A stretch of DNA of 64,000 bases, taken from JACCSI01 sp035575715. GTDB lineage: Bacteria > Acidobacteriota > Vicinamibacteria > Vicinamibacterales > UBA2999. The notes under the pieces were generated by a model. It was not told where the DNA came from. It searched no databases and was given only the letters and a program-made list of their open reading frames with translations. Location of the stretch: NCBI GenBank assembly GCA_035575715.1, contig DATLXN010000038.1, forward strand, positions 1 through 64,000, written 5' to 3'. This document shows, piece by piece, positions 45,175 to 53,697 of the stretch; position 1 is the first letter of the stretch, and each line of letters starts with the position of its first letter. The translations under genes were made by a program, and so were the position numbers.

Positions 45175-46343
45175 CCGATGTGCTGGTGATCGGCGCCGGG
45201 CCGGCCGGATCGCTTGCGGCGACCATCCTGGCCCGCGCCGGAGCCCGGGTGCAAGTGTTCGAGCGGTCGCGGTTTCCCCGCGGCAAGTTGTGCGGCGACA
45301 CCCTGAATCCGGGAGCGATGGGTGTCCTCGGCGCGCATATCTCAATGGAACCGTTGCTCGCACAGTCGCTGGCGCTCACCGGCATGCTGCTCACCGGCCC
45401 CGGTGGGGTGCACGTTCGCGGCGATTACGGTGACGGCCTGTGCGGCCGCGCGATCACGCGACGCGTGCTGGATGCGCTGTTGATCGACCAGGCGATCACG
45501 GCGGGCGCGCAATTTGACGACAACGTGGCGGTCACCGCGCCGATGCTCGACGCCAACGGAAACGTCTGCGGCGTGAGTGTGCGCGGGCCTGGTGGGATGC
45601 TGCGATCAGAACGTGCGCGCCTGGTGATTGCCGCCGACGGCCGCGAATCCAAGCTGGCGCGTGCACTCGGCCTGTCCCGATATGCGAGCCACCCGCGGCG
45701 CTGGGCGATCGGCGGGTATTTTGAAGGCGTGGCGCCGCTGCACCCGATCGGTGAGATGCATGTGCGTGCCGGTCACTACATCGGCGTCGCCCCCATGGCC
45801 GATGGGTTGACCAACGCCTGTCTGGTCGTGCCCCATAAGTCCGGACCGGTGGCGTGGCGCGAGCCGGGCCGGGCGTTGACCGAGGCACTCGCCGCTGATG
45901 CCGAACTTGGTCCGCGGTTCGCGGGCGCGCAGCTGGTCGACCCGCCGCATGTTCTCGGGCCGATGGCGGTCGATTGCACGGCCGCCGGAGCGGCCGGGTT
46001 GCTGCTTGCCGGCGATGCGGCCGGGTTTATCGACCCGATGACTGGCGATGGGCTGCATCTGGCGTTCGCTGGTGCCGAACTCGCCGCGGCAGTGGCTGGC
46101 GACGTCTTGACCGGTCGCACGGCGCCAGCCGACGCGGGTGCGAGGCTGACCGCGGCGCGCCGCACCGCGTTCGCCGCGAAATGGCGCTTTAACCGTACGC
46201 TTCGATCACTGGTTGGTTCGACGGGCGCGATTTCGGCGGCGGCGCTCGGTGCACGCGCGCTGCCGCTCGTCTTTGAGAGAGTCATTCGCTACGCCGGCGA
46301 CTGTCACGTCGGCCAATCCCGCGCTGCGGCGCGATTGGACTGA
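45171..46343 (+). CDS. FAD-dependent oxidoreductase, geranylgeranyl reductase-like
   Basis: A 390-residue flavoprotein. The N-terminal Rossmann motif VLVIGAGPAGSLAATILARAG with an E/R segment (VFERSRFPRGKLCGDTLNPG) binds FAD; VIAADGRESKLARALG and LLAGDAAGFIDPMTGDGLHLAF are the DG and GD motifs of the p-hydroxybenzoate hydroxylase/geranylgeranyl reductase superfamily. It may reduce double bonds in a lipid chain or hydroxylate an aromatic ring; these cannot be separated by eye. ATG 45171 overlaps the ketosynthase stop (ATGA), and the next gene overlaps by one base. Confidence 0.88.
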   Translation: MTDVLVIGAGPAGSLAATILARAGARVQVFERSRFPRGKLCGDTLNPGAMGVLGAHISMEPLLAQSLALTGMLLTGPGGVHVRGDYGDGLCGRAITRRVLDALLIDQAITAGAQFDDNVAVTAPMLDANGNVCGVSVRGPGGMLRSERARLVIAADGRESKLARALGLSRYASHPRRWAIGGYFEGVAPLHPIGEMHVRAGHYIGVAPMADGLTNACLVVPHKSGPVAWREPGRALTEALAADAELGPRFAGAQLVDPPHVLGPMAVDCTAAGAAGLLLAGDAAGFIDPMTGDGLHLAFAGAELAAAVAGDVLTGRTAPADAGARLTAARRTAFAAKWRFNRTLRSLVGSTGAISAAALGARALPLVFERVIRYAGDCHVGQSRAAARLD

Positions 46344-46858
46344 TGTCCGCTGCTGCTGCGGTCGCGACCGCCGCCATCCTTGCCGCGCTGGGGATCATGC
46401 TGGGCGAAGCCGTCCTGTCCAACCACAACGAACGCGTGCTCCGCCAACGCGGTGCCGTCGAGCCGCGGGACGACGTCTATGGGACGATGCGGTGGGCGTA
46501 CCCGGCCTGTTTCATGTTGTTGGCGGTCGAGGGGGCGCTGCGGGGGCCTGCGACCCGCGACGCGATGGCGATCGGCTTCGCCGTGTTTGGGCTCGCCAAA
46601 GCGCTGAAAATCTGGGCGATCAGTACGCTCGGTGTCCGCTGGACCTACAAGGTGCTGGTGCTGCCCGAGGCGCCGCTGATTGTGCGCGGACCCTATGCCG
46701 TGATTCGCCACCCGAACTATGTCGCGGTTCTGGGCGAACTGGCCGGCATCGCCCTGATTGTCTGGGCGCCCATCACCGGCGCCCTGGCGCTCGGCGGCTT
46801 TGGCTGGTTATTGATGCGCCGTATCGCTATCGAAGATCGCGCGCTCGGGAGACAATAG
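46343..46858 (+). CDS. isoprenylcysteine carboxyl methyltransferase (ICMT)-family protein
   Basis: A 171-residue membrane protein with four to five helices. KVLVLPEAPLIVRGPYAVIRHPNYVAVLGELAGIAL holds the GPYxxxRHPxY motif of bacterial ICMT-like methyltransferases, followed by a RIAIEDRAL end. In known phenolic-lipid clusters, small ICMT-like proteins methylate hydroxyl groups of alkylresorcinol-type products; here it follows a ketosynthase and a flavoprotein in one tightly packed operon (TGATG overlap), a parallel arrangement. Confidence 0.87.
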   Translation: MSAAAAVATAAILAALGIMLGEAVLSNHNERVLRQRGAVEPRDDVYGTMRWAYPACFMLLAVEGALRGPATRDAMAIGFAVFGLAKALKIWAISTLGVRWTYKVLVLPEAPLIVRGPYAVIRHPNYVAVLGELAGIALIVWAPITGALALGGFGWLLMRRIAIEDRALGRQ

Positions 46859-46868
46859 CGTCCGCCTG

Positions 46869-48299
46869 ATGTTTCCTCCGCCGCCGCCGCCGGCGAGCAT
46901 CCTGTCGCGGGTGCTCGATGTCATCACCGTCGTTTGTCTGCTGATCGGGATCACCGTCTGGTTTACCGGCGGCTTCCGCGAATGGACCCCCTTTGGTTTG
47001 CTGTCGGTCCGTTCGGTCGTGCGCCCGCTCGTGATCGCGCTGGTGCTGATCGCCATCCGTCACTGGCTCCAGCCGCGACCCACGATCGTCTCGCGCTACG
47101 TCGACAGCGCACGCGCGTTCTGGCGCGCGCCCGAGACGCGCGCGGTGTTTCCCGTGTGGATTAGCACTCGCGCCGCCGTGTTGCTGGTCGGATTTCTAGC
47201 GATCGGATTGTTTGGCTATCGCGCTGACGTGCCGGTACCGTGGCGCGTGCATCAGAACGAGATCGCGAATCTCCCCGCCCGCTGGGACACCGGCTGGTAC
47301 ATGGATGTGGCGATCAACGGCTACCAGTGGAGCCGCGCACACTCGACCCAGCAGCAAAACATCGCGTTCTTTCCGGTCTACCCGATGTTGATGCGTTATG
47401 GGTCGTTGTTGTTCGGGCGCGACACGATGTGGACCGGTGTCGCGATTTCATGGGTCGCGTTCTTTGCCGCGCTGGTCTACTTGTTCCGGCTCGCGCGGCA
47501 ACGCCTCGGCGACGAGGCGGCGATTACCAGCGTGGGCCTGATCGCATGCTACCCCTTCGCGTTTTTCTTCAGCACCGCCTACACCGAAGCACTCTTCCTC
47601 TTGACCATCGTCGCGGCGTGCTATCACTTCGAACGCGACGAACTGTGGCGCGCCATGTGGTGGGGACTGGCGGCCGGCTTGTCGCGACCGAATGGCTGTC
47701 TGTTGTCGATCGTCCTGGCGTTGATCGCGATTCCCCCGGTGTGGCCTGACACGAAGCGATTGTGGCAACCTGCCTTGCCGCCGCCGGTGGGGTGGTCGCG
47801 GCTGGCGCGACGGATGGCGGTGGCGTCGGCGCCGGGCGTGGGCATGTTGATCTATTCGACTTACATCTGGCAGCTCACCGGTCACCCATTGCAGTGGGCG
47901 CTCCAGAACGCCGCGTGGGGTCGCGTTTACGCCGGTCTTGATGTCTTCGCGGCGCGGCAGGCGCAGTTGATTAGTGAGAACGGTCTTTATACCTATGCCG
48001 CGACGCGGACGGTGGATTCGCTGCAACTGGCGGCACTGCTGTTCGTGCTCGTCACGGTGTGGCCGGTGTATCGACGGCTCGGCCTGGCCTATGCGGCGAT
48101 GATCGTCGTCAATGTCCTGCTCCCGGTCATGATGGGCGGATTGCTCTCGATCGGGCGCGTCACCTCGGTCCTGTTCCCAACCTTCCTGTGGCTTGGCGCG
48201 GTGATTCCGCCGTCGCATCGAGCCGCATGGCTTGGCGTCTTTGCGATGCTGCAAGCGATCTGCGCGGCGCTGTTTTTCACCTGGCGCCCGCTTTACTAA
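46869..48299 (+). CDS. mannosyltransferase-like integral membrane protein (PIG-V family)
   Basis: A 476-residue protein with about eleven helices. RWDTGWYMDVAINGYQW is the first-loop motif of PIG-V-type GT-C mannosyltransferases, and NIAFFPVYPML, FSTAYTEALFLL and GLSRPNG are further family blocks. These enzymes use polyprenyl-phosphate-mannose on the extracytoplasmic side. Lying ten bases after the ICMT gene it could be the last gene of that operon and glycosylate its product, but this is inference. The N-terminus is Pro-rich (MFPPPPPPAS). Confidence 0.85.
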   Translation: MFPPPPPPASILSRVLDVITVVCLLIGITVWFTGGFREWTPFGLLSVRSVVRPLVIALVLIAIRHWLQPRPTIVSRYVDSARAFWRAPETRAVFPVWISTRAAVLLVGFLAIGLFGYRADVPVPWRVHQNEIANLPARWDTGWYMDVAINGYQWSRAHSTQQQNIAFFPVYPMLMRYGSLLFGRDTMWTGVAISWVAFFAALVYLFRLARQRLGDEAAITSVGLIACYPFAFFFSTAYTEALFLLTIVAACYHFERDELWRAMWWGLAAGLSRPNGCLLSIVLALIAIPPVWPDTKRLWQPALPPPVGWSRLARRMAVASAPGVGMLIYSTYIWQLTGHPLQWALQNAAWGRVYAGLDVFAARQAQLISENGLYTYAATRTVDSLQLAALLFVLVTVWPVYRRLGLAYAAMIVVNVLLPVMMGGLLSIGRVTSVLFPTFLWLGAVIPPSHRAAWLGVFAMLQAICAALFFTWRPLY

Positions 48300-48345
48300 G
48301 GACTCGCCGGCTGGCGCAGTGAGCGGTCTGCTTCAGGCCCCGCGC

Positions 48346-48351
48346 TATACT
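48346..48351 (+). promoter_or_regulatory. -10-like box TATACT before TPR-peptidase gene
   Basis: TATACT ends 12 bases before the ATG at 48364; no ribosome site or clear -35. It may drive the MoxR-containing gene run. Confidence 0.4.
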
Positions 48352-48363
48352 GAAAACGCCTCA

Positions 48364-50871
48364 ATGAGACAGTTTCAACGGCTCGGCTGGGCGTGCGCCG
48401 TCGCGGCAGTTCTCCTGGCGCTCCAATCGTCGGCGCCGGCGCAAAGCGGTGCGCAAGGCGTCACGTCGACGCGCGCCGCCGCTGAACGCGCCCTGCGCAC
48501 CGGTCGATTCGACGAGGTCGAGGGACTCACGCAGAACAGCACCGACGCGGCGATGCTGGCGTTGCGCGCCCGAGCACTGAGTGCGCGCGGCCGATACGCG
48601 GAAGCCGAAAGCGTGCTCGCCCCCGCCGCTGCCGCGTCACCCGCCAGCGATGCGGCCCTGGAGTTAGGTCTTCTTCAGCTTTACCTTGGCCGCCGCAGCG
48701 AAGGGCGCCGGACCTTGCAGCTGTTATTGCTTGCTGACCCGCGCTCAGCACAAGCGCGCGATTACCTGCGCTCGGCACGCGCCGCGAGCGTGCTCGCCAA
48801 GTTTGATGACGCGCAGAGTTACTACCGGGAGGCGGTCGCGCTGGCGCCGGGCGATGCGGCGATCAATAGCGCCTGGGGCGAACTGTTCCTCGAAAAACAC
48901 AATCGCGCCGATGCCGCCAAGTCGTTTCAGGAAGCGCTCAAAACGCAACCCGACTACGGTCCGGCGCAGCTCGGGATGGCGCGCGCGGTCGCGGAGGAGA
49001 ATCCACCGGCCGCCGCGCGTTACGCCGCCCGGGCGCTCGACCTGAATCCCTCCGATGTCGCCGCGCACCTCTTCATCGCCCAGCTCGCGCTCGACAACGA
49101 TAAGAAGGATGCTGCGCGCGAGGCGATTGCCAAGGCGCAGGCGATCAATCCGCACAGTCTTGAAGCGCACGCGCTGGTCGCGGCGCTCAATTTCGTCGAA
49201 GACAAAGAGGCCGCCTACAAAGAAGCGATCGCCGCCGCCCTCAAGATCAATCCACTGTACGGCGAAGCCCACCGCGTGGTTGGCGCGGTAACGGCGAGCA
49301 ACTACCGGTTTGATGAAGCGGTCGATCAGGTGCGTCGTGGCATTGCCATTGATCGAGAAAATGCCCGCGCTCACGCCGACCTCGGCACCCACTTGATGCG
49401 CACCGGCGATGAAATCAACGCACGTCGTGCGTTGGAGACCGCCTTCCGCGCCGACCCCTTCGACGTCATCACCTACAACCTGCTCGGCGTTCTCGACAAG
49501 CTCGAGACCTTTGAAACGATCACCGATGGCCTGCTGACCATCAAGCTGCACCGCGATGAGTTCGGCGTGATGCGCGAGTACGTGCCGGCGCTGGCGAAGG
49601 AAGCGCTGGCCGCGTTGAGCAAGCGGTGGGAGTTCACGCCCAAAGGACCGATCCTGATCGAGGTGTTTCCCGTCCATGACGACTTCGCCGTCCGCAATGT
49701 TGGGTTGACTGGCATGATTGGCGCCCTGGGCGCGTGCTTCGGCCGGGTCGTGACCATGGACTCTCCGAAGGCTCGCGAGCCAGGCGACTTCAACTGGGGC
49801 GCGACTCTGTGGCATGAGATCGCCCATGTCATCACCTTGCAACTGTCCAATCAGCGGATTCCGCGCTGGTTGACCGAAGGCATTTCGGTGTTTGAAGAAA
49901 AGCGCGCGCGCCCCGAATGGGGCCGCGAGATGGAAGTACCCTTCGCGCGGGCGATCGACGAAGGCCAGGTGATGAAGCTGCGCGACCTGAACGCCGGCTT
50001 CCAGAATCCGCAGACCATTTCCCTGGCCTACTACCAAGCGTCCTTGCTGGTCGAGCACATCGTACAAAAACACGGCGAGCCGGCCCTACGGGCGCTGGTG
50101 AAATCGTTTGCCGACGGCATCGACACCGAGACCGCGATAAAAAGGGTGTTGCTCAGTGACATCGACGCCTTGCAGGGGACGTTTGATACGTTCCTGGGTG
50201 AGCGATTCGGCACGCTCCGCAAAGCCCTCGATGCGCCGGACGGGTTCTCGTTCGAGCTGCCGCTCGACAAAATAAAAGCCGCGGCGGCGGCCCATCCCGG
50301 CAGCTATGCCGTGCAGATGGGTCTCGGGCGCGCGCTGCGCGCGACGGACCCGGCCGGTGCCATCGAAGCGTTCGATCGTGCGTCGCAGCTGGCGCCAATG
50401 ATCACCGGGCCCGAAAGTCCGTATATGCAGATCGTCGAAGTCGCCTTGGCCCGCCAGGACAAAGCGCGGGCGGCGCAGGCACTGGACGCGATGACGTTTC
50501 ACGATCACACGGCTGTCGCAGCCGCGCGCCAGCTCGTGACTTTGCTCGACCCGGACAAAGACACGGATCGCCTGCGCACCGCGCTCCAGCGCGTGGTGGC
50601 CATCGACCCCTTTGATTCGGCGTCACACACGACGCTTGGTCGCCTGGCGCTCGCGTCGGGCCAGTTGCCCGAGGCGGTCCGCGCCTTTCGGGTCGCACTG
50701 GCCGCCGGCCCGATCGATCGCGCCTCGGCGCACGCGGACCTTGCCGAGGGGTTGTTTCAGGTCGGCGATCGCCCCGAAGCGAAACGCCAGACCTTGGCAG
50801 CGCTGGAGATTGCGCCCACCTACGAACGTGCGCAAGCACTGCTCTTGAAATTAACGGATGGAGCACGGTAG
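48364..50871 (+). CDS. exported TPR protein with gluzincin-type metallopeptidase domain
   Basis: An 835-residue exported protein. Signal peptide about 1-27 (SAPAQS), many TPR helices (about 35-410; units such as AITAINPHSLEAHALVAAL), a peptidase MA-like domain with zinc motif H484-E-I-A-H488 and Glu505 in WLTEGISVFEE, then further TPRs to the end. HExxH with a downstream Glu in TEG is the M1/MA-like pattern, so it is probably a zinc aminopeptidase or endopeptidase in the periplasm presenting TPRs for partners. ATG 48364 starts the signal peptide. It overlaps the DUF4159 gene by 14 bases and leads the MoxR run. Confidence 0.88.
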   Translation: MRQFQRLGWACAVAAVLLALQSSAPAQSGAQGVTSTRAAAERALRTGRFDEVEGLTQNSTDAAMLALRARALSARGRYAEAESVLAPAAAASPASDAALELGLLQLYLGRRSEGRRTLQLLLLADPRSAQARDYLRSARAASVLAKFDDAQSYYREAVALAPGDAAINSAWGELFLEKHNRADAAKSFQEALKTQPDYGPAQLGMARAVAEENPPAAARYAARALDLNPSDVAAHLFIAQLALDNDKKDAAREAIAKAQAINPHSLEAHALVAALNFVEDKEAAYKEAIAAALKINPLYGEAHRVVGAVTASNYRFDEAVDQVRRGIAIDRENARAHADLGTHLMRTGDEINARRALETAFRADPFDVITYNLLGVLDKLETFETITDGLLTIKLHRDEFGVMREYVPALAKEALAALSKRWEFTPKGPILIEVFPVHDDFAVRNVGLTGMIGALGACFGRVVTMDSPKAREPGDFNWGATLWHEIAHVITLQLSNQRIPRWLTEGISVFEEKRARPEWGREMEVPFARAIDEGQVMKLRDLNAGFQNPQTISLAYYQASLLVEHIVQKHGEPALRALVKSFADGIDTETAIKRVLLSDIDALQGTFDTFLGERFGTLRKALDAPDGFSFELPLDKIKAAAAAHPGSYAVQMGLGRALRATDPAGAIEAFDRASQLAPMITGPESPYMQIVEVALARQDKARAAQALDAMTFHDHTAVAAARQLVTLLDPDKDTDRLRTALQRVVAIDPFDSASHTTLGRLALASGQLPEAVRAFRVALAAGPIDRASAHADLAEGLFQVGDRPEAKRQTLAALEIAPTYERAQALLLKLTDGAR

Positions 50872-51685
50872 AGCAGGCATGTTCCATTTGCGCCGCGTCG
50901 GAGGCATCGCGCTGCTGGCAGGTCTGCTGCTGGCTGCCGGACCGACCCTGGCATCCCTTGCGGTGGCGCAAATGACCCACGGCGCCGACGACCGTTTCGC
51001 CGGCCTGCAGTGGACCTTCGCGCGCATCAAATACAACGCCTCGACCGGCGACGCACGCACCAACCTCCGTGTCGGATACTGGGAAGAACCGTGGGCCATT
51101 GACGCTCCCGCGGCTGAGCAGAATCTCACCAGGCGTCTCAGCACGGTGACCGCGATTCAGGTAACCGACCCGGTGGTCATCACTTTTGACGATGACAAGA
51201 TCTGGCAGTATCCCTGGCTCTACATCGTCGAGCCGAGCAATCTGTCGCTCAGCGATCGGGAGGCCTCGACGCTGCGCGAACATCTGTTGCGCGGCGGCAC
51301 GCTGACCCTCGACGACTTCCATGGTCCCTACGAGTGGGACCTCACCGTCAAGCAATTGAAACTGGTGTTTCCGGATCGCGAGATCGTCGAGATCGAACCG
51401 CCGCATCCGATTTACACCTGCTTCTACCAGCTCGAGAAATATCCACAAGTGCCGGGCCTTGGATCCTTTTTCTCCGGCCGGAGCTGGGAGAAGGGTGGAT
51501 TTGTCCCGCGGCTGCGCGGCATCCTCGATGACGCGGGCCGTCCGATGGTGTTGATCAACTGGAACACTGACATGGGCGACGGCATGGAGTGGTCCAATGC
51601 CGAGGACTATCCCGGGTACCTCAAATGGACCGCCCAGGCTTACCAGATGATGATCAATGAAGTCATCTATACGCTGACGCACTAG
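50858..51685 (+). CDS. DUF4159 domain protein, exported
   Basis: A 275-residue protein with an N-terminal signal segment (about 14-38) and a DUF4159 domain: FAGLQWTFARIKYNAS near 48, YPWLYIVEPSNLSLSD, LREHLLRGGTLTLDDFHGP and HPIYTCFYQLEKYPQVPGLG. The domain resembles glutamine-amidotransferase-like folds and recurs beside MoxR/DUF58 genes; its function is unknown. ATG 50858 overlaps the upstream gene; ATG 50879 (MFHLRR) is an alternative start. MoxR begins 117 bases later, after a repeat tract. Confidence 0.87.
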   Translation: MEHGRAGMFHLRRVGGIALLAGLLLAAGPTLASLAVAQMTHGADDRFAGLQWTFARIKYNASTGDARTNLRVGYWEEPWAIDAPAAEQNLTRRLSTVTAIQVTDPVVITFDDDKIWQYPWLYIVEPSNLSLSDREASTLREHLLRGGTLTLDDFHGPYEWDLTVKQLKLVFPDREIVEIEPPHPIYTCFYQLEKYPQVPGLGSFFSGRSWEKGGFVPRLRGILDDAGRPMVLINWNTDMGDGMEWSNAEDYPGYLKWTAQAYQMMINEVIYTLTH

Positions 51686-51703
51686 CCGTGAGGTTGTCGA
51701 GCG

Positions 51704-51787
51704 AGGTCGGGGGGCGGTGGTCGGTCGTCGGTCGTCGGTCCTTCGTCCCGTTCCTAGTTCTTAGTTCTTAGTTTTTAGTTCTCACTA
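51704..51787. repeat. GGTCGGT tract followed by TTCTTAG tract
   Basis: 51704-51740 has GGTCGGT/CGTCGGT units (as at 39064-39144) and 51750-51787 has TTCTTAG units (as at 15091-15178). Two repeat families abut within one intergenic region before moxR. Confidence 0.78.
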
Positions 51788-51801
51788 ACGGAGTCCCCAT
51801 C

Positions 51802-52788
51802 GTGAACAGTTTGGCGGCGGAAGTTCAAGAGGGGCGGGAGCGCATTCTCCGCGAGCTCCGCAAGATCATCGTCGGCCAGGACGACGTCGTTGACGAGGTG
51901 CTGATCGCGCTGTTCACCGGCGGTCATTGCCTGCTGACTGGTGTGCCGGGCCTGGCAAAAACATTACTCATCAAGACGCTGGCCGAAATCCTCGATCTCA
52001 GTTTCAAACGCATCCAGTTCACGCCTGACCTGATGCCGGCGGATATCACCGGCACCGAGATTCTCGATGAGGAGGGAGGCCGGCGCGCACTGCGGTTCCT
52101 GAAGGGGCCGATTTTCGCCCAGATTATCCTCGCCGACGAAATCAACCGCACCCCGCCAAAGACGCAGGCAGCGTTGCTCGAGGCGATGCAGGAGTATCAC
52201 GTGACCGCGGCCGGTCGCACCTATGAACTGGAGCGGCCGTTCTTCGTCTTGGCCACGCAGAATCCGATCGAGCTCGAAGGCACCTACCCGTTGCCCGAAG
52301 CGCAGCTCGATCGCTTCATGTTCAACGTGGTGATGACCTACCTCACGCCGGAAGATGAAGTGCGCGTGGTGACCCAGACCACCGGTGCCGTCAAGCTGGT
52401 GCCGCAGCGGGTGCTGGACGGACCAGCGATCATCAATTTTCAAAAAAGTGTGCGCGAGGTGTTAGTCGCCGACGAAGTCGCGCGCTACGCCGTTCGATTG
52501 GTCGATACTTCGCGGCCTGGACGCGGTGCGAATCTCGAGTTCGTTCAAAAGTGGGTCAAGTGGGGTGCCGGGCTGCGCGCTTCGCAGGCGCTGGTCCTGG
52601 GCAGCAAAGCGCGCGCACTGATTCACGGCCGTCACCACGTGTCGGTGAAAGATATCCATGCGCTGGCCAAGCCGATCCTGCGCCATCGGGTCATTCCCAA
52701 TTTTTACGCGGAGGCCGAAGGCATCACCTCGGATCGCGTCGTCGAGCACCTCCTCGAGGCCGTGCCGGCGCCGTCGAGCGGTTTATAG
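51802..52788 (+). CDS. MoxR-family AAA+ ATPase
   Basis: A 328-residue cytoplasmic ATPase. IIVGQDDVVDEVLIALFTGGH precedes Walker A GVPGLAKT (47-54); Walker B is IILADEINRTPPKTQAALLEAMQE, sensor 1 lies in FFVLATQNPIELEGTYPLPEAQLDRF, and the C-terminal lid domain (about 230-320) follows. MoxR proteins act with VWA-domain partners as chaperone-like systems that assemble or load metals into complexes. The VWA partners are the next genes. GTG start, downstream of a repeat tract, with CGGAGTCCCC nearby. Confidence 0.95.
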   Translation: MNSLAAEVQEGRERILRELRKIIVGQDDVVDEVLIALFTGGHCLLTGVPGLAKTLLIKTLAEILDLSFKRIQFTPDLMPADITGTEILDEEGGRRALRFLKGPIFAQIILADEINRTPPKTQAALLEAMQEYHVTAAGRTYELERPFFVLATQNPIELEGTYPLPEAQLDRFMFNVVMTYLTPEDEVRVVTQTTGAVKLVPQRVLDGPAIINFQKSVREVLVADEVARYAVRLVDTSRPGRGANLEFVQKWVKWGAGLRASQALVLGSKARALIHGRHHVSVKDIHALAKPILRHRVIPNFYAEAEGITSDRVVEHLLEAVPAPSSGL

Positions 52789-52800
52789 CGACCACCCAGC

Positions 52801-53697
52801 ATGGCCGACGCGCGCACAAGTTACCTGGATCCCGCGACGCTCGCGCGGCTCGGTACGCTCGAACTCAAGGCGCGGACCATCGTCGAAGGCTTCCTGACCG
52901 GCCTGCACCGCAGCCCCTTCAAGGGGTTCAGCGTTGAATTCGCGGAATATCGCCAGTACCTGCCGGGCGATGACCTGGCGACGCTCGACTGGAAGGTCTA
53001 CGGCAAGACTGACCGGCACTTCATCAAAAAGTACGAAGAGGAAACTAATCTCGACTGCCACATCATGCTCGATGTCAGTGCCTCGATGGGGTATGCGTCG
53101 GGCACGGTCAGCAAGCTGCAATACGCGTCATATCTCGCGGCGTCGCTGGCCTATCTGATGAATCGGCAACGCGATGCGTTTGGCCTGATTGCCTTCGACG
53201 ACAAGATTGTCCGGCTGTTGCCGGCGCGCGCCCGTTCGGGCCACCTCACCTCGTTGCTGGTGACGCTCGAGCGCCTACAGCTCGGCGCGCAAACCAATGT
53301 GGCGAAGCCGTTGAAGGATCTGGCGGAGGCTATCCGCAAACGCGGCTTGATCGTCTTGATCTCCGACTTACTCGATGATCCGGGCCGGGTGCTCGAAGGA
53401 CTGAAGCACTTCCGCTACCGCGGCACCGAAGTGATCGTCTTCCAGGTGCTCGATCCTGCGGAACTGCGTTTTCCGTTCGAGCAGGCGGCGCGATTTCGCG
53501 ACACCGAAACAGCCGAGGAGCTGCTGGCAGTGCCGGGCGCGGTCCGCGACGAGTATCTCAAGGCGATCAGTGATCTGCAGGAGCGCTATCGGCGCGAGTT
53601 GCGACTCGCGGGCATTGACTTCGTCACGCTTGACACGTCGATTCCGCTCGAAACGGCACTCTCGGCGTACCTGTTGACGCGGCGTCGAGCGTTCTGA
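52801..53697 (+). CDS. DUF58 domain protein
   Basis: A 298-residue cytoplasmic protein. LHRSPFKGFSVEFAEYRQYLPGDD and LDWKVYGKTDRHFIKKYEEE are the DUF58 signature, followed by a VWA-like fold with metal site MLDVSASMGY (DxSxS, about residue 90). DUF58 proteins are the standard partners of MoxR ATPases. It starts 12 bases after moxR and overlaps the next gene by one base, so the operon is tight. Confidence 0.94.
   Translation: MADARTSYLDPATLARLGTLELKARTIVEGFLTGLHRSPFKGFSVEFAEYRQYLPGDDLATLDWKVYGKTDRHFIKKYEEETNLDCHIMLDVSASMGYASGTVSKLQYASYLAASLAYLMNRQRDAFGLIAFDDKIVRLLPARARSGHLTSLLVTLERLQLGAQTNVAKPLKDLAEAIRKRGLIVLISDLLDDPGRVLEGLKHFRYRGTEVIVFQVLDPAELRFPFEQAARFRDTETAEELLAVPGAVRDEYLKAISDLQERYRRELRLAGIDFVTLDTSIPLETALSAYLLTRRRAF

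Noticed and set aside
48745..50073. Long minus-strand open frame of 442 codons inside the TPR metallopeptidase gene
   Set aside because: It is the antisense shadow of a gene with a signal peptide, TPRs and a zinc motif; its own translation shows no recognisable domain.
50402..51682. Minus-strand open frame of 426 codons opposite DUF4159
   Set aside because: It spans two real plus-strand genes and their junction and has no domain of its own.
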